From: Desulfobacteraceae bacterium
Lineage (GTDB): Bacteria; Desulfobacterota; Desulfobacteria; Desulfobacterales; Desulfosarcinaceae
Reading direction: 5' to 3'
Assembly: GCA_013003715.1 (NCBI GenBank)
Contig: JABDIN010000054.1
Coordinates: 1-52,549, forward strand
DNA: 52,549 nucleotides
Positions 25,663 through 34,231 of this stretch are shown here, piece by piece. The position numbers were made by a program, and so were the translations under genes. Within the stretch, counting starts at the first letter, position 1. Every line of letters begins with the position of its first letter. The notes under the pieces were generated by a model that ran no database searches, was not told the DNA's origin, and saw only the letters and a list, made by a program, of their open reading frames with translations.

Positions 25663-26361
25663 TTATCCGATATCCTTTACAAGCATCGTCGATGGATCCA
25701 GCAGGAGGGTGTGGGCGTCTTTTGAGGGGCCGCCTTTTAATGCGTCAATATGTATCTGATCCCCCTCGGGGCGGAGTTGCACGATGAACTCGAAAAAGTC
25801 TGAAACACCGGTCATCTGAACCGGTAATCCATCCGGTCCGGGTGCTTCGTGACGATGCGTGGTCACGGTCAGCCAGATATGAATATTGTGTTTTTGGGCC
25901 AGCCCGGTCAACTCTCTCAATTGCGAAACCGCGGAATCATCAAACGGCAGACCGTCAATTATCATCATCGTCGGTACGAATATTTGCTGCTCGACGATAT
26001 CCGACAGCCGCTCCTGCAGTTTAGGCACACTGAAACCGCCCACCTTGAAGGTCATAATGAATCGGTGTGGAAACAATGATTCCCAGAGTTGGTCCATCCG
26101 GGTGACATTATATTCATCCGCCAGCAGGTTGAAGACTTCCCGGTACCACAGGGTGACTTTGTCAACCGGTTCGTTGAGGCTGATGTGGAGCACGTTTTTC
26201 CCGCGAAGCAGCGAATGGAGGGCGATCTGTACGATCATGGCTGTTTTGCCGACACCTGCCCGTGCCAGGATGGCACCACACTTGCCCGCCGGAATGATAT
26301 CATCTGTCTGATTTCCCAGAAGGCTTAAGGGGTTTCGCAGACTAAGATCTTTTTTTAGCAT
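25663..26361 (-). CDS. RecA-fold ATPase (KaiC/RAD55-like, single domain)
   Basis: A 232-residue cytoplasmic ATPase with Walker A at 36-41 (GVGKTA, in ARAGVGKTAM) and a Walker B-like strand TMMIIDGLP at about 131-139. The rest is a compact RecA core with no extra DNA-binding domain. The ATG at 26361 is favoured by GAGAGGAA upstream, although the frame is open for 37 more codons. It is 117 bases downstream of the EF-G gene on the same strand. I do not recognise a specific family or role. Confidence 0.75.
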   Translation of the reverse strand: MLKKDLSLRNPLSLLGNQTDDIIPAGKCGAILARAGVGKTAMIVQIALHSLLRGKNVLHISLNEPVDKVTLWYREVFNLLADEYNVTRMDQLWESLFPHRFIMTFKVGGFSVPKLQERLSDIVEQQIFVPTMMIIDGLPFDDSAVSQLRELTGLAQKHNIHIWLTVTTHRHEAPGPDGLPVQMTGVSDFFEFIVQLRPEGDQIHIDALKGGPSKDAHTLLLDPSTMLVKDIG

Positions 26362-26478
26362 GATTAGGTTCCTCTCTTTCAAGTGGATGAGCCGGGCCGG
26401 TGGTTCCTTAATTGCCGGCTTGAAAATGCAATTGGTGCCGCCAGAATTGAGACTTCGGACGTTTATTTTCAAAATGGG

Positions 26479-28566
26479 TTATGCCGCCCCCTTTTTGGCA
26501 GACGCTGCATTTTTTTCAATTTCCTCGGCCACCGATTCCGGTACCTTGCGGTAGATAAGAAACTCCATGGTAAATTGTGCTTTCCCTTGGGTTAATGACC
26601 GCAATATGGTTGAATAACCGAACATTTCTGACAGGGGCACCTGGGCTTCTATGCTGCACATGACACCCTCATCCTGGGTGCCGACGATCATTCCGCGGCG
26701 TTGATTAAGCGACCCCATGACCGACCCCTGGTATTCAGTCGGGCTCTCCACAACGACCTTCATGATCGGTTCCAGGATTACCGGCCTGGCTTTTGAATAA
26801 ACCTCCATGAAAGCTCCCCGGGCGGCGGCCTGAAATGCCATTTCAGATGAATCCACGTTGTGGGAAGCACCATCGTTGATGGTCACTTTGATGCCGGTTA
26901 CCGGAAATTCCATCTTAGGACCTTTTGCCAGACATGTCCGAAACCCTTTCTCACAGGCAGGGATATATTGCGTGGGAATAGAGCCGCCGGTGATCTTGTT
27001 TTCGAATACAAAGTCTTCCTCAATTGCAGGTTCGATGAAGCCGGCAATTCGTCCGTATTGACCGGCGCCACCGGTTTGCTTTTTATGCGTATAATCAAAC
27101 TCGGCCATGCGGGTAATGGTTTCCCGGTAAGCGACCCGCGGCATGCCGGTGGTGACATTCGCCTTATATTCGCGTTTTATACGTTCAATATATACTTCAA
27201 GATGAAGTTCGCCCATGCCGGATATGATGGTTTCGCTGGTTTCTTCACTGACATGGACCTTAAATGTGGGATCTTCCTTGGTGAACCGGTTCAGTGCCTT
27301 GGACATGTTAATTTCGGATTTATTGTCATCCGGTACAATGGCCAATGAAATAACCGGGTCCGGTACAAACATGGAGGTCAGCGCAATGTTCAGGCCGGGT
27401 GCGACAAATGTGTCTCCGGACGCGCAGTCCACTCCGAACAGCGCACCAATAAAACCCGCTGGAATCCTTTCGATATCTTCCATCTGGTCGGCGTGCATTC
27501 GGATGACCCGCCCGATTTTGATTTTTTTACCGGTTCGGACGTTTATTACCGTGTCCCCCTTTGAGAGTGTTCCCTGGTAGACGCGTATATAGGTCAACTG
27601 GCCGTACTGCCCGTCTTCGAGTTTAAATGCAAGTGCCACGAGTGGTTTGCTCGTATCAGAACTCAAGACAACCGGGCGCTCGTCATCATCCAGATCAAGT
27701 GCCTGATTTTCCACTTCGGAAGGGCAGGGCAATAAATTGCTGACCGCATCCAACAGCGGCTGAACACCCTGATTCTTATAGGCGGATCCAATGAAGACCG
27801 GGGTCAACTGACGGCTTAAGGTTCCTGCGCGGATGGCCGACAACAGAAGCGTTTCATCCACCGGTTCCTCTTCAAGCACGGTCTCTGTCAATTCATCCGA
27901 GAACAAGGTGGCGGCATCAATGAGTGCATCCCTGTTTTCCAGTGCCGCATCCTTCAGATGTCCCGGAATTTCTTCTTCTCTCACAGTCTCGCCGTTTGCC
28001 CCATCAAAATAGATCGCTTTCATTGATACCAGATCCACGACACCTTCGAATTTGTCTTCCAGTCCGATGGGTATTTGCATGGGGATGGCGTTGTGGCCCA
28101 ATTTTTCCCGTAGCTGAGTGATCACACGCAATGGATTCGCTCCGCTGCGGTCACATTTATTGACAAACGCAATACAGGGGACGTGGTATCGCTTCATTTG
28201 CTGATCTACGGTGATGGACTGGGATTGCACGCCTCCAACGGCACACAACACCAGAACCGCGCCGTCCAGTACCCTCAGTGATCGTTCCACCTCAATGGTA
28301 AAATCAACATGTCCGGGTGTGTCGATGATGTTGATTTCATCATCTTTCCATTTACAAAAGGTGGCTGCCGAGGCAATCGTGATGCCGCGCTCCTTTTCCA
28401 ATTCCATGGAATCCATGGTGGCGCCGACGCCATCTTTTCCTTTCACGTCATGGATTGAATGGATTCGCTGGGTATAAAAAAGAATTCTTTCGGTCAAGGT
28501 CGTTTTGCCGGAGTCGATATGCGCACTGATACCGATATTCCGGACTTTTTGAATGTCATATTCCAT
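26479..28566 (-). CDS. Elongation factor G, mitochondrial/spirochaete-like (spdEFG1 type)
   Basis: A 695-residue translational GTPase that moves tRNAs and mRNA through the ribosome. G motifs are AHIDSGKTT (G1), DTPGHVD (G3) and NKCD (G4); switch I reads [11 protein letters not shown]. All five EF-G domains are present. Residues such as SGKTT instead of the usual AGKTT, and [21 protein letters not shown], match mitochondrial EF-G1 and spirochaete spdEFG1 much better than the str-operon FusA. No rps12, rps7 or tuf genes are adjacent. The ATG at 28566 has AAGGA 8 bases upstream; a start six codons earlier is less likely. Confidence 0.93.
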   Translation of the reverse strand: MEYDIQKVRNIGISAHIDSGKTTLTERILFYTQRIHSIHDVKGKDGVGATMDSMELEKERGITIASAATFCKWKDDEINIIDTPGHVDFTIEVERSLRVLDGAVLVLCAVGGVQSQSITVDQQMKRYHVPCIAFVNKCDRSGANPLRVITQLREKLGHNAIPMQIPIGLEDKFEGVVDLVSMKAIYFDGANGETVREEEIPGHLKDAALENRDALIDAATLFSDELTETVLEEEPVDETLLLSAIRAGTLSRQLTPVFIGSAYKNQGVQPLLDAVSNLLPCPSEVENQALDLDDDERPVVLSSDTSKPLVALAFKLEDGQYGQLTYIRVYQGTLSKGDTVINVRTGKKIKIGRVIRMHADQMEDIERIPAGFIGALFGVDCASGDTFVAPGLNIALTSMFVPDPVISLAIVPDDNKSEINMSKALNRFTKEDPTFKVHVSEETSETIISGMGELHLEVYIERIKREYKANVTTGMPRVAYRETITRMAEFDYTHKKQTGGAGQYGRIAGFIEPAIEEDFVFENKITGGSIPTQYIPACEKGFRTCLAKGPKMEFPVTGIKVTINDGASHNVDSSEMAFQAAARGAFMEVYSKARPVILEPIMKVVVESPTEYQGSVMGSLNQRRGMIVGTQDEGVMCSIEAQVPLSEMFGYSTILRSLTQGKAQFTMEFLIYRKVPESVAEEIEKNAASAKKGAA

Positions 28567-28594
28567 TTCTGCTATCCTTCTCAAGAATACAAAA

Positions 28595-28623
28595 CCCTCA
28601 TGTGGTAAAGTGCCAGATGAGGG
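28595..28623 (-). other. Hairpin in the EF-G leader
   Basis: CCCTCAT and ATGAGGG form a 7-bp stem with a 15-base loop, between the promoter and the start codon of the EF-G gene. It may affect mRNA stability or translation. Confidence 0.4.
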
Positions 28624-28658
28624 ATCGATAATGCCACTTAGATTTTAAAACGTGGCGG

Positions 28659-28687
28659 AAAATAGTGGCCCCGTAAATGTTTGTCAA
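28659..28687 (-). promoter_or_regulatory. Sigma-70 promoter of the EF-G gene
   Basis: On the minus strand TTGACA (28682-28687) is a perfect -35 box and TATTTT (28659-28664) is 17 bases away. Transcription would start near 28652, giving a leader of about 85 bases. Confidence 0.6.
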
Positions 28688-28767
28688 GCGATATTTCAGT
28701 TTTAACCTAATTTCAATGCTTCTCCGTCGGTACATGAACGGAATTCCCGTGGTGGATGCCCCTGGAT

Positions 28768-29205
28768 TCAATTATAGGTGAAGATATCCTTTTTTAACGC
28801 TCCTGATCGATATCGTAGATAATCGGATATAATGCGATGATGATCAAATACAATGGGACGGGGCAGCTCTTCGGCGGTGAAAAGCGCTGCCCGGGCCGCG
28901 TCGTCTGCGCCTTTGGGGCTTCCGCTGGCATTGGCGATGAACACGATGGACACCGTATGGTGTCGCGGGTCTCTTTGCGGGTCCGAATACGTATGAAATT
29001 GTTCGACCAGGGAAACAGGTAAAGTGGTTTCTTCCCTGGCTTCCCGAATTGCCGCTGCTTCGATACTTTCGCCATAATCCACGAAACCGCCGGGCAAGGC
29101 CCATCCCAATGGCGGGTTCCTGCGTTCGATCAATACAAATCGCGTGTTGATTTCAATGATGATATCCACGGTCAGCAGTGGGTTCTTGTATTTTCGTGTG
29201 TTCAT
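28768..29205 (-). CDS. Nudix hydrolase
   Basis: A 145-residue pyrophosphohydrolase with a complete Nudix box, [21 protein letters not shown], followed by the usual beta strands. The segment [17 protein letters not shown] downstream is typical of the ADP-ribose pyrophosphatase/NrtR-like group, but no DNA-binding wing is present, so a plain housecleaning or ADP-ribose enzyme is most likely. The substrate cannot be set from the sequence. It stands alone upstream of EF-G on the same strand, with its own gap of 180 bases. Confidence 0.9.
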   Translation of the reverse strand: MNTRKYKNPLLTVDIIIEINTRFVLIERRNPPLGWALPGGFVDYGESIEAAAIREAREETTLPVSLVEQFHTYSDPQRDPRHHTVSIVFIANASGSPKGADDAARAALFTAEELPRPIVFDHHRIISDYLRYRSGALKKDIFTYN

Positions 29206-29352
29206 ATGTCCAGCCTATAAAAAAATTGGTCGCGTGACGGTATAGGGAATTTAACGCGCCAATGAGCAATGTTGTCAATGGTTATATGGAAATTCAAATT
29301 TCGTCATCGGTCGTTTTCACACAGCAGATTCCTGAAAGAATGTCTGAATGGC

Positions 29353-29381
29353 TTGACTAACCGCAGGATTTGGGATGAAAT
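29353..29381 (+). promoter_or_regulatory. Possible sigma-70 promoter for the CoA-transferase gene
   Basis: TTGACT (29353-29358) and TGAAAT (29376-29381) are 17 bases apart, about 105 bases before the start codon. The -10 box is a moderate match. Confidence 0.35.
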
Positions 29382-29486
29382 AGGCATCCAAAAAACAGGC
29401 TAAGCCGCTATCATTCTTAATGGTTTTTGTCTTTGTACCATTTCCCGGGTATTCTGGTGAACAATCCTGATGAGGGAGGAACCCCA

Positions 29487-31385
29487 ATGGACCTTGCTAA
29501 ACATTGTCCGGCTAAGATTCATAGTGCCGAAGACGCCATATCAAAGATCAAGAATGGTTCCCGTGTTTTCATCGGCACCGGTTGCGGAGAGCCTCAACAT
29601 CTGATCCGAAAGATGGTGGATAATTACAATCTGCAGGATGTCATGGTTTACCAGATGCTCTCGTCAACCTTGTCCGACTTTGTTGATGACAAGGACTTTA
29701 ACCGCAGATTTTCGCTGAAGCTGTTTTTTATCAGCGCCAGCATGCGAAAGGCGGCATTTGAAGGCCGCATCGATTATATCCCCGTATATTTATCGCAGAT
29801 CCCGCAACTTTTTAAGGATCAACGGATCGGTCTGGATGTGGCGCTGGTCCAGGTAAGCCCGCCGGATCGCTTTGGCTTTTGCAGCCTGGGGGTGTCAGTG
29901 GATATCACCCGATCAGCCATGGAAAACGCACGGATTGTAATTGCACAGGTAAATTCAAAAATGCCGAGAACATGGGGCGATTCTTTTGTACACATTGATG
30001 AGGTCGATTTTTTTGTCCCCCACGACGAAGCGCTGGTGGAAGCCCTACCCACTGAGAAAGACGATGAAATTTCATTGAGAATCGGTTTTTATGTCAATCA
30101 GCTGGTGGATGACGGTTCGACACTGCAGATCGGATTCGGCCATCTGCCTTATTCAATCCTGCAATACCTGGACAACAAAAAAGATTTGGGAATTCATACA
30201 CAATTAATCACGGATGCGTTTTTACCCCTGTTCGAGAAAAAGGTCATTACCAATAAAAAGAAAACCCTTTTGCCCGGACGTACTGTGGCGTCCCTGTGTA
30301 TGGGATCGGAAAAACTGTATCGCTATGTGGATAATAATCCCATGTTTTATTTCAGATCCTCCGAGTTTGTAAATGATCCGACGGTTATCGCCCGCAACGA
30401 CAATCTGGTGTCCATCAGCTCGGCGCTGGAGGTTGATCTGACCGGCCAGGTCTGTTCGGATTCCATTGGGTATTTGTTTTACAGCGGTATCGGTGACCAG
30501 GTGGATTATCTGAGAGGATCCACCATGTCCAAAGGTGGATTCTCCATCATCGCGTTGCCGTCAACCGCCCAAAATGGGAAGATCTCCCGCATTGTTCCCC
30601 ATCTGAGTGAGGGTGCCGGTGTGGCCACCACCCGGGGTGATGTTAATTTTGTGGTGACGGAATACGGTATTGCCGAGCTTCACGGCAAAGGTATTTACCA
30701 GCGGGTGGTGGAACTCGCCCAGATCGCCCATCCCAAATTTCGTGAAGAGATCATCGATGCGGCAAAAAGCCGGCATTATATTTTTGCCGACCAGCTGCCG
30801 CCGTCTCAGGAAGACCTGTTGTTCCTGGAAGGATACAAAACCCGGCTGCAATTAAAAAATGGCAGAACCATTGAATTCCGACCATTGCTCCCATCCGATG
30901 AATTTGCATACCGGAATTTTTTCTATTCGCTTCAGGAGGAAACCATATTTTTCCGGTTTTTTTATAAAATGAAAATATTTTCCCACGAGGTCGCCCAGGA
31001 GCAATGGGCCAGTATCGATTACCGGAAAAATATGTCGATGATCGGCTTGACCCAGAAACGCGGGCACCAGGAAATAATGGCCATTGGTACTTATGCGGAT
31101 GCGGATGACGGGTGTGCTGAAGTCGCTTTTGTGGTCCGTGAAGATTTCCAGGGGATGGGGGTGGCGTCCCATTTACTGAAGGTGCTCGAGAAGATCGCCA
31201 TAGAAAATAAATACACCTCATTTTGTGCTACCGTGCTCAGGGAGAATACGGCCATGATAAGGGTTTTTCAGAAGATTTATCCAAACGCCGTTATCAAAAT
31301 GGCCGGTGGCGGCGAAGTGATGGTCCGAATGGATTTTTCGGCAGACCGGTCCGTGAAAAAGCCGGCACCCGCGCGAAAGGCATGA
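29487..31385 (+). CDS. Acetyl-CoA hydrolase/transferase fused to a GNAT domain
   Basis: A 632-residue protein. Residues about 10-435 are a family I CoA-transferase/acetyl-CoA hydrolase (4-hydroxybutyrate CoA-transferase-like), with GTGCGEPQHL, LQIGFGHLPYSIL and the C-terminal block EGAGVATTRGDVNFVVTEYG. Residues about 450-615 are a GNAT acetyltransferase with an acetyl-CoA loop in REDFQGMGVASHLL. The fused form is known in anaerobes; the GNAT part may acetylate the enzyme or sense acetyl-CoA. The ATG at 29487 has a strong SD (GAGGGAGG); an earlier start at 29427 is less likely. rsmG begins 7 bases after the stop. Confidence 0.88.
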   Translation: MDLAKHCPAKIHSAEDAISKIKNGSRVFIGTGCGEPQHLIRKMVDNYNLQDVMVYQMLSSTLSDFVDDKDFNRRFSLKLFFISASMRKAAFEGRIDYIPVYLSQIPQLFKDQRIGLDVALVQVSPPDRFGFCSLGVSVDITRSAMENARIVIAQVNSKMPRTWGDSFVHIDEVDFFVPHDEALVEALPTEKDDEISLRIGFYVNQLVDDGSTLQIGFGHLPYSILQYLDNKKDLGIHTQLITDAFLPLFEKKVITNKKKTLLPGRTVASLCMGSEKLYRYVDNNPMFYFRSSEFVNDPTVIARNDNLVSISSALEVDLTGQVCSDSIGYLFYSGIGDQVDYLRGSTMSKGGFSIIALPSTAQNGKISRIVPHLSEGAGVATTRGDVNFVVTEYGIAELHGKGIYQRVVELAQIAHPKFREEIIDAAKSRHYIFADQLPPSQEDLLFLEGYKTRLQLKNGRTIEFRPLLPSDEFAYRNFFYSLQEETIFFRFFYKMKIFSHEVAQEQWASIDYRKNMSMIGLTQKRGHQEIMAIGTYADADDGCAEVAFVVREDFQGMGVASHLLKVLEKIAIENKYTSFCATVLRENTAMIRVFQKIYPNAVIKMAGGGEVMVRMDFSADRSVKKPAPARKA

Positions 31386-31392
31386 TTCAACC

Positions 31393-32079
31393 ATGAAAAT
31401 CGGATCGCCGGCCTGGTGTCAAATGATTTCCGATGGTATCTCGGCTTTTGACCTCAAACTGGATATCGATCAGATGATACAATTGGCCACCCATGCCGAA
31501 ACCCTGGTGCAATGGAACACAAAAGTCAATTTGACGTCAATTACCCGCCCGGTGGATATTGCCGTGAAACATATGATTGATTCCCTGATCCCGGCTTCAT
31601 ATCTCCATCAATCGTGTACTTTGCTCGATATCGGCTCCGGTGGCGGTTTTCCCGGTATTCCCATAAAGGTCATCCGGCCGGATATCAAGATTACGCTCAT
31701 CGATGCATCCCGCAAGAGAACCTCTTTTTTAAACCATGTCATCCGTTTGTTAAAACTGGATCATGCGCGTGCAATTCACATCAGAGCGGAAGAACTGATC
31801 AAGGACGACGGTTTTAAGAACGCGTTTGACGTCGTTGTCTGCCGTGCGTTGACCTCCATTGACAAGTTCGTGCAAATGGCAGTGCCCTTTTTAAAGAAAG
31901 GCGGGATGATGATCGCCCTGAAGGGAAAACGTGCTGAAATCCAAGAGGAGATAAACCTCATGGCCGGCCCGGAGGACAATCCCGCATCCACTGGCCTCGT
32001 CCGGAACCACACCTGTTCGATCAAACACTACAGCCTGCCGTTTATCAATTCCGAACGCTCCCTGCTCATATTGAAATGA
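31393..32079 (+). CDS. rsmG: 16S rRNA m7G527 methyltransferase
   Basis: A 228-residue SAM-dependent methyltransferase (RsmG/GidB) that methylates G527 of 16S rRNA. Conserved blocks are WNTKVNLTSI, DSLIPASYL, the SAM site LDIGSGGGFPGIPIK, and VVCRALTSIDKF. It has the normal length. It usually sits with parA/parB; here it follows the CoA-transferase gene directly and only a short degenerate frame follows. Confidence 0.93.
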   Translation: MKIGSPAWCQMISDGISAFDLKLDIDQMIQLATHAETLVQWNTKVNLTSITRPVDIAVKHMIDSLIPASYLHQSCTLLDIGSGGGFPGIPIKVIRPDIKITLIDASRKRTSFLNHVIRLLKLDHARAIHIRAEELIKDDGFKNAFDVVVCRALTSIDKFVQMAVPFLKKGGMMIALKGKRAEIQEEINLMAGPEDNPASTGLVRNHTCSIKHYSLPFINSERSLLILK

Positions 32080-32096
32080 GAATTAAGGAGGTTTTA

Positions 32097-32144
32097 TGGG
32101 AAAGCAATTCGTAGCCAATAGAAAAATCATCCCCGGCACCTGAT
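32097..32144 (+). pseudogene. 15-codon open frame with strong SD, possible parA stub
   Basis: AAGGAGG lies just before an ATG that opens a frame of 15 codons (MGKQFVANRKIIPGT, then TGA). The peptide resembles the N-terminus of ParA/Soj (pattern GK..IANQKGGVGKT), and parA normally follows rsmG. No further ParA sequence is recognisable after the stop. It could equally be a leader peptide or chance. Confidence 0.25.
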
Positions 32145-32374
32145 CTAAATAAGGCAAACCTTGATTTTTCGGTTGAAATGCAAAAGGAAAGTGGGTACAA
32201 GAGCGAGCACTGCTTCCGGTAGTATCAAAATTGCACACCGCCGGTTACAAAATCGTATTTTTACCAGCCGGCCATCAGACACGATGATCGATTGATAAAA
32301 AAAGCGTTCGATTATCTTCCCATTATACCAAGTTATTGCTGAATCCTTGGGTTATTTATAGAAAATAGAATAAT

Positions 32375-32389
32375 TGGCATTCACATTGC
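32375..32389 (+). promoter_or_regulatory. Sigma-54-type (-24/-12) promoter
   Basis: TGGCAT, then TCACA, then TTGC gives GG-N10-GC, the same spacing and nearly the same sequence as the promoter at 7673-7687. Transcription would start near 32401, about 290 bases before the chosen start codon. Confidence 0.55.
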
Positions 32390-32688
32390 TATACATTTTC
32401 AATGTGTCAGTACATACTCACTTCCGGCGTAGTACGTCCACATGCGCCCGAAGAAAATACAATTCACTTCGAAAGGGCGGGAAACAAAACCTCCTGTCCG
32501 CGTTTGTCAGGTAATACAATTAAAACAATGAAAGGCCGAACGCAAAGTCGGCACCATCGGATATTCAACAGGCGCATGGTACGGTTTCATGTCGGGACAA
32601 ATCTTGATTACCGGCGGTTATCGTTTGACGGATGAACCCGTGTTCACCCATAGGCATATGGATGGACACCTACCAGGAAAGGGGCCCA

Positions 32689-34089
32689 ATGTTTCGGTGC
32701 ATCACTACGATATCTATTGGTTTACGGCGATGTCATGTAGTTAACTTTTTTGTATTGTTTATTGTTTGCGTGTTGAGCATGGGTAACGTATCTGCGCAAG
32801 CCGCTGATGTCACATTGGCCTGGGATGCTAATCAGGCGAAAAATCTGGCAGGGTACAAGATCTATTATACAATCGATGGTGCCGGTTCCGGATTTACCGG
32901 CCAAGGTGCCGATCAGGGAGATTCGGGATTTGAAATTTTTCTATCCGATCTACCGGATCCACGGCACCCGCAGTTTACACTCACGGGATTGAAAGATGCC
33001 ACTGAATATGTTTTTGTCGTCACCGCTTTTGACCGTCTGAACAATGAAAGTGATTTTTCCAACGAATTGTCCTTTTACACCGGTAAAAAGACCAAACTGA
33101 TAACGAACAATACGAATATTGCAAAAGATCAAAATGGCGTACAGGACACCGATGCTGATGGTATGCCCGATAATTGGGAAGTGCTGTATGGATTAAACCC
33201 GCGATCAGATGACGCAAAACTGGACTTGGATGGTGACGGCATCCCGAATATCCAGGAATATGATAATGGTTCGGATCCGGCCCTGCCGGATAACAATTGG
33301 TCCATCGTCATTGATGATGGTCAGCCGGGTACGTCATCGACGGGCCAATGGTTTAAATCAGGCGGACTGAATCCATACGGATCTTCATCGCGATACGCCA
33401 AGGCCGACGGTGCGACCTATCTGTTCGAGTCCGCACTTTCTGGCCGACATGAAATCGCATTATGGTGGTCGGAATATGCCTCGAGGTGTACCGAGGTGCC
33501 GGTAGCGCTTTATGACGGGAAGGTCTTGTTGGACACCATTTATGTCAATCAACGAAAGAGTGCCGGTCAGTGGAATAGTCTGGGCACTTTCGATTTTAGC
33601 GACCGTGCTAAAATTTTGGTGATTTCGGACAACAGCGGTTGCAGCACCAGTGCCGATGCCGTTGAGATCACCGCTGTCGGTTCGACGCCGGCGATCGATA
33701 AGAAGCGCAAACAGATCATTATGGATAATGGAGATGACGGCACTTCATTCACGGGTAAATGGAAAAAATCGGGGGGCAAAAATCCGTTCGGCGCTTCATC
33801 GGTATACAGCAAAACCATAGGCGCCACCTATCTCTTCGAGTCCTCGCTATCCGGCCCTTATAAAGTCGAATTGTGGTGGTCAGCACATTCCTCGAGGTGC
33901 ACAAATGTGCCCATAGAAATATATGACGGCGAGCGCTTATTGGATACAATCCAAGTCAATCAGCGACAAAATGCGGGACAGTGGCATCGTGTGGGCACAT
34001 ACAACTTTACCCGCAATGTAAAAGTAGTGGTGGTATCGGAGGACAGCAATTGCAGCACAAGTGCTGATGCCTTGAGATTGTCCAACTAA
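32689..34089 (+). CDS. Secreted FnIII / Ca-binding / double Golvesin-like domain protein
   Basis: A 466-residue paralogue of the protein at 7879-9624. It has a signal peptide (hydrophobic core VVNFFVLFIVCVLSMG, cleavage near SAQA), an FnIII domain starting DVTLAWDANQ, a shorter Asp-rich calcium-binding region (DTDADG, DLDGDG), and two Golvesin/Xly CBD-like domains (nucleotides about 33307-33672 and 33718-34083), each with LWWS, VNQR..AGQW and CSTSADA. The ATG at 32689 is chosen because GGAAAGGGG lies upstream; the frame is open back to an ATG at 32632. It probably binds matrix or polysaccharide outside the cell. It converges on the CarB-like gene. Confidence 0.86.
   Translation: MFRCITTISIGLRRCHVVNFFVLFIVCVLSMGNVSAQAADVTLAWDANQAKNLAGYKIYYTIDGAGSGFTGQGADQGDSGFEIFLSDLPDPRHPQFTLTGLKDATEYVFVVTAFDRLNNESDFSNELSFYTGKKTKLITNNTNIAKDQNGVQDTDADGMPDNWEVLYGLNPRSDDAKLDLDGDGIPNIQEYDNGSDPALPDNNWSIVIDDGQPGTSSTGQWFKSGGLNPYGSSSRYAKADGATYLFESALSGRHEIALWWSEYASRCTEVPVALYDGKVLLDTIYVNQRKSAGQWNSLGTFDFSDRAKILVISDNSGCSTSADAVEITAVGSTPAIDKKRKQIIMDNGDDGTSFTGKWKKSGGKNPFGASSVYSKTIGATYLFESSLSGPYKVELWWSAHSSRCTNVPIEIYDGERLLDTIQVNQRQNAGQWHRVGTYNFTRNVKVVVVSEDSNCSTSADALRLSN
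33307..34083 (+). repeat. Two tandem coding repeats of the Golvesin-like domain
   Basis: Units at about 33307-33672 and 33718-34083 repeat with a period of about 411 bases. They are clearly related to the three units at 8482-9624 but more diverged from each other. Confidence 0.8.
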
Positions 34090-34231
34090 ATTAGAAATTA
34101 GGTACAGGGGGAGCTAATCCGGCCGGGGGTGGATTGGAAATTCTTACATCCTGGTTGAAACGCCCGGATCTATCAAATAAACAGCCTGGAATTTCGGATG
34201 TTTCACCTGAGAACAGGTCAGCTGATATTTA

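Larger units (their letters stand above)
32080..32688. other. Leader region of the second Golvesin-domain gene
   Basis: About 610 bases. It starts with a 15-codon open frame behind a strong SD (32097-32144). A sigma-54-type promoter lies at 32375-32389. Between the promoter and the gene are two GAAAGG...CAAA blocks (from 32471 and from 32530) that recall the GEMM core but lack its CCTAA receptor and the stem around the GAAA loop. The second block contains the hairpin GCCGA-ACGCAAAG-TCGGC. Confidence 0.5.
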
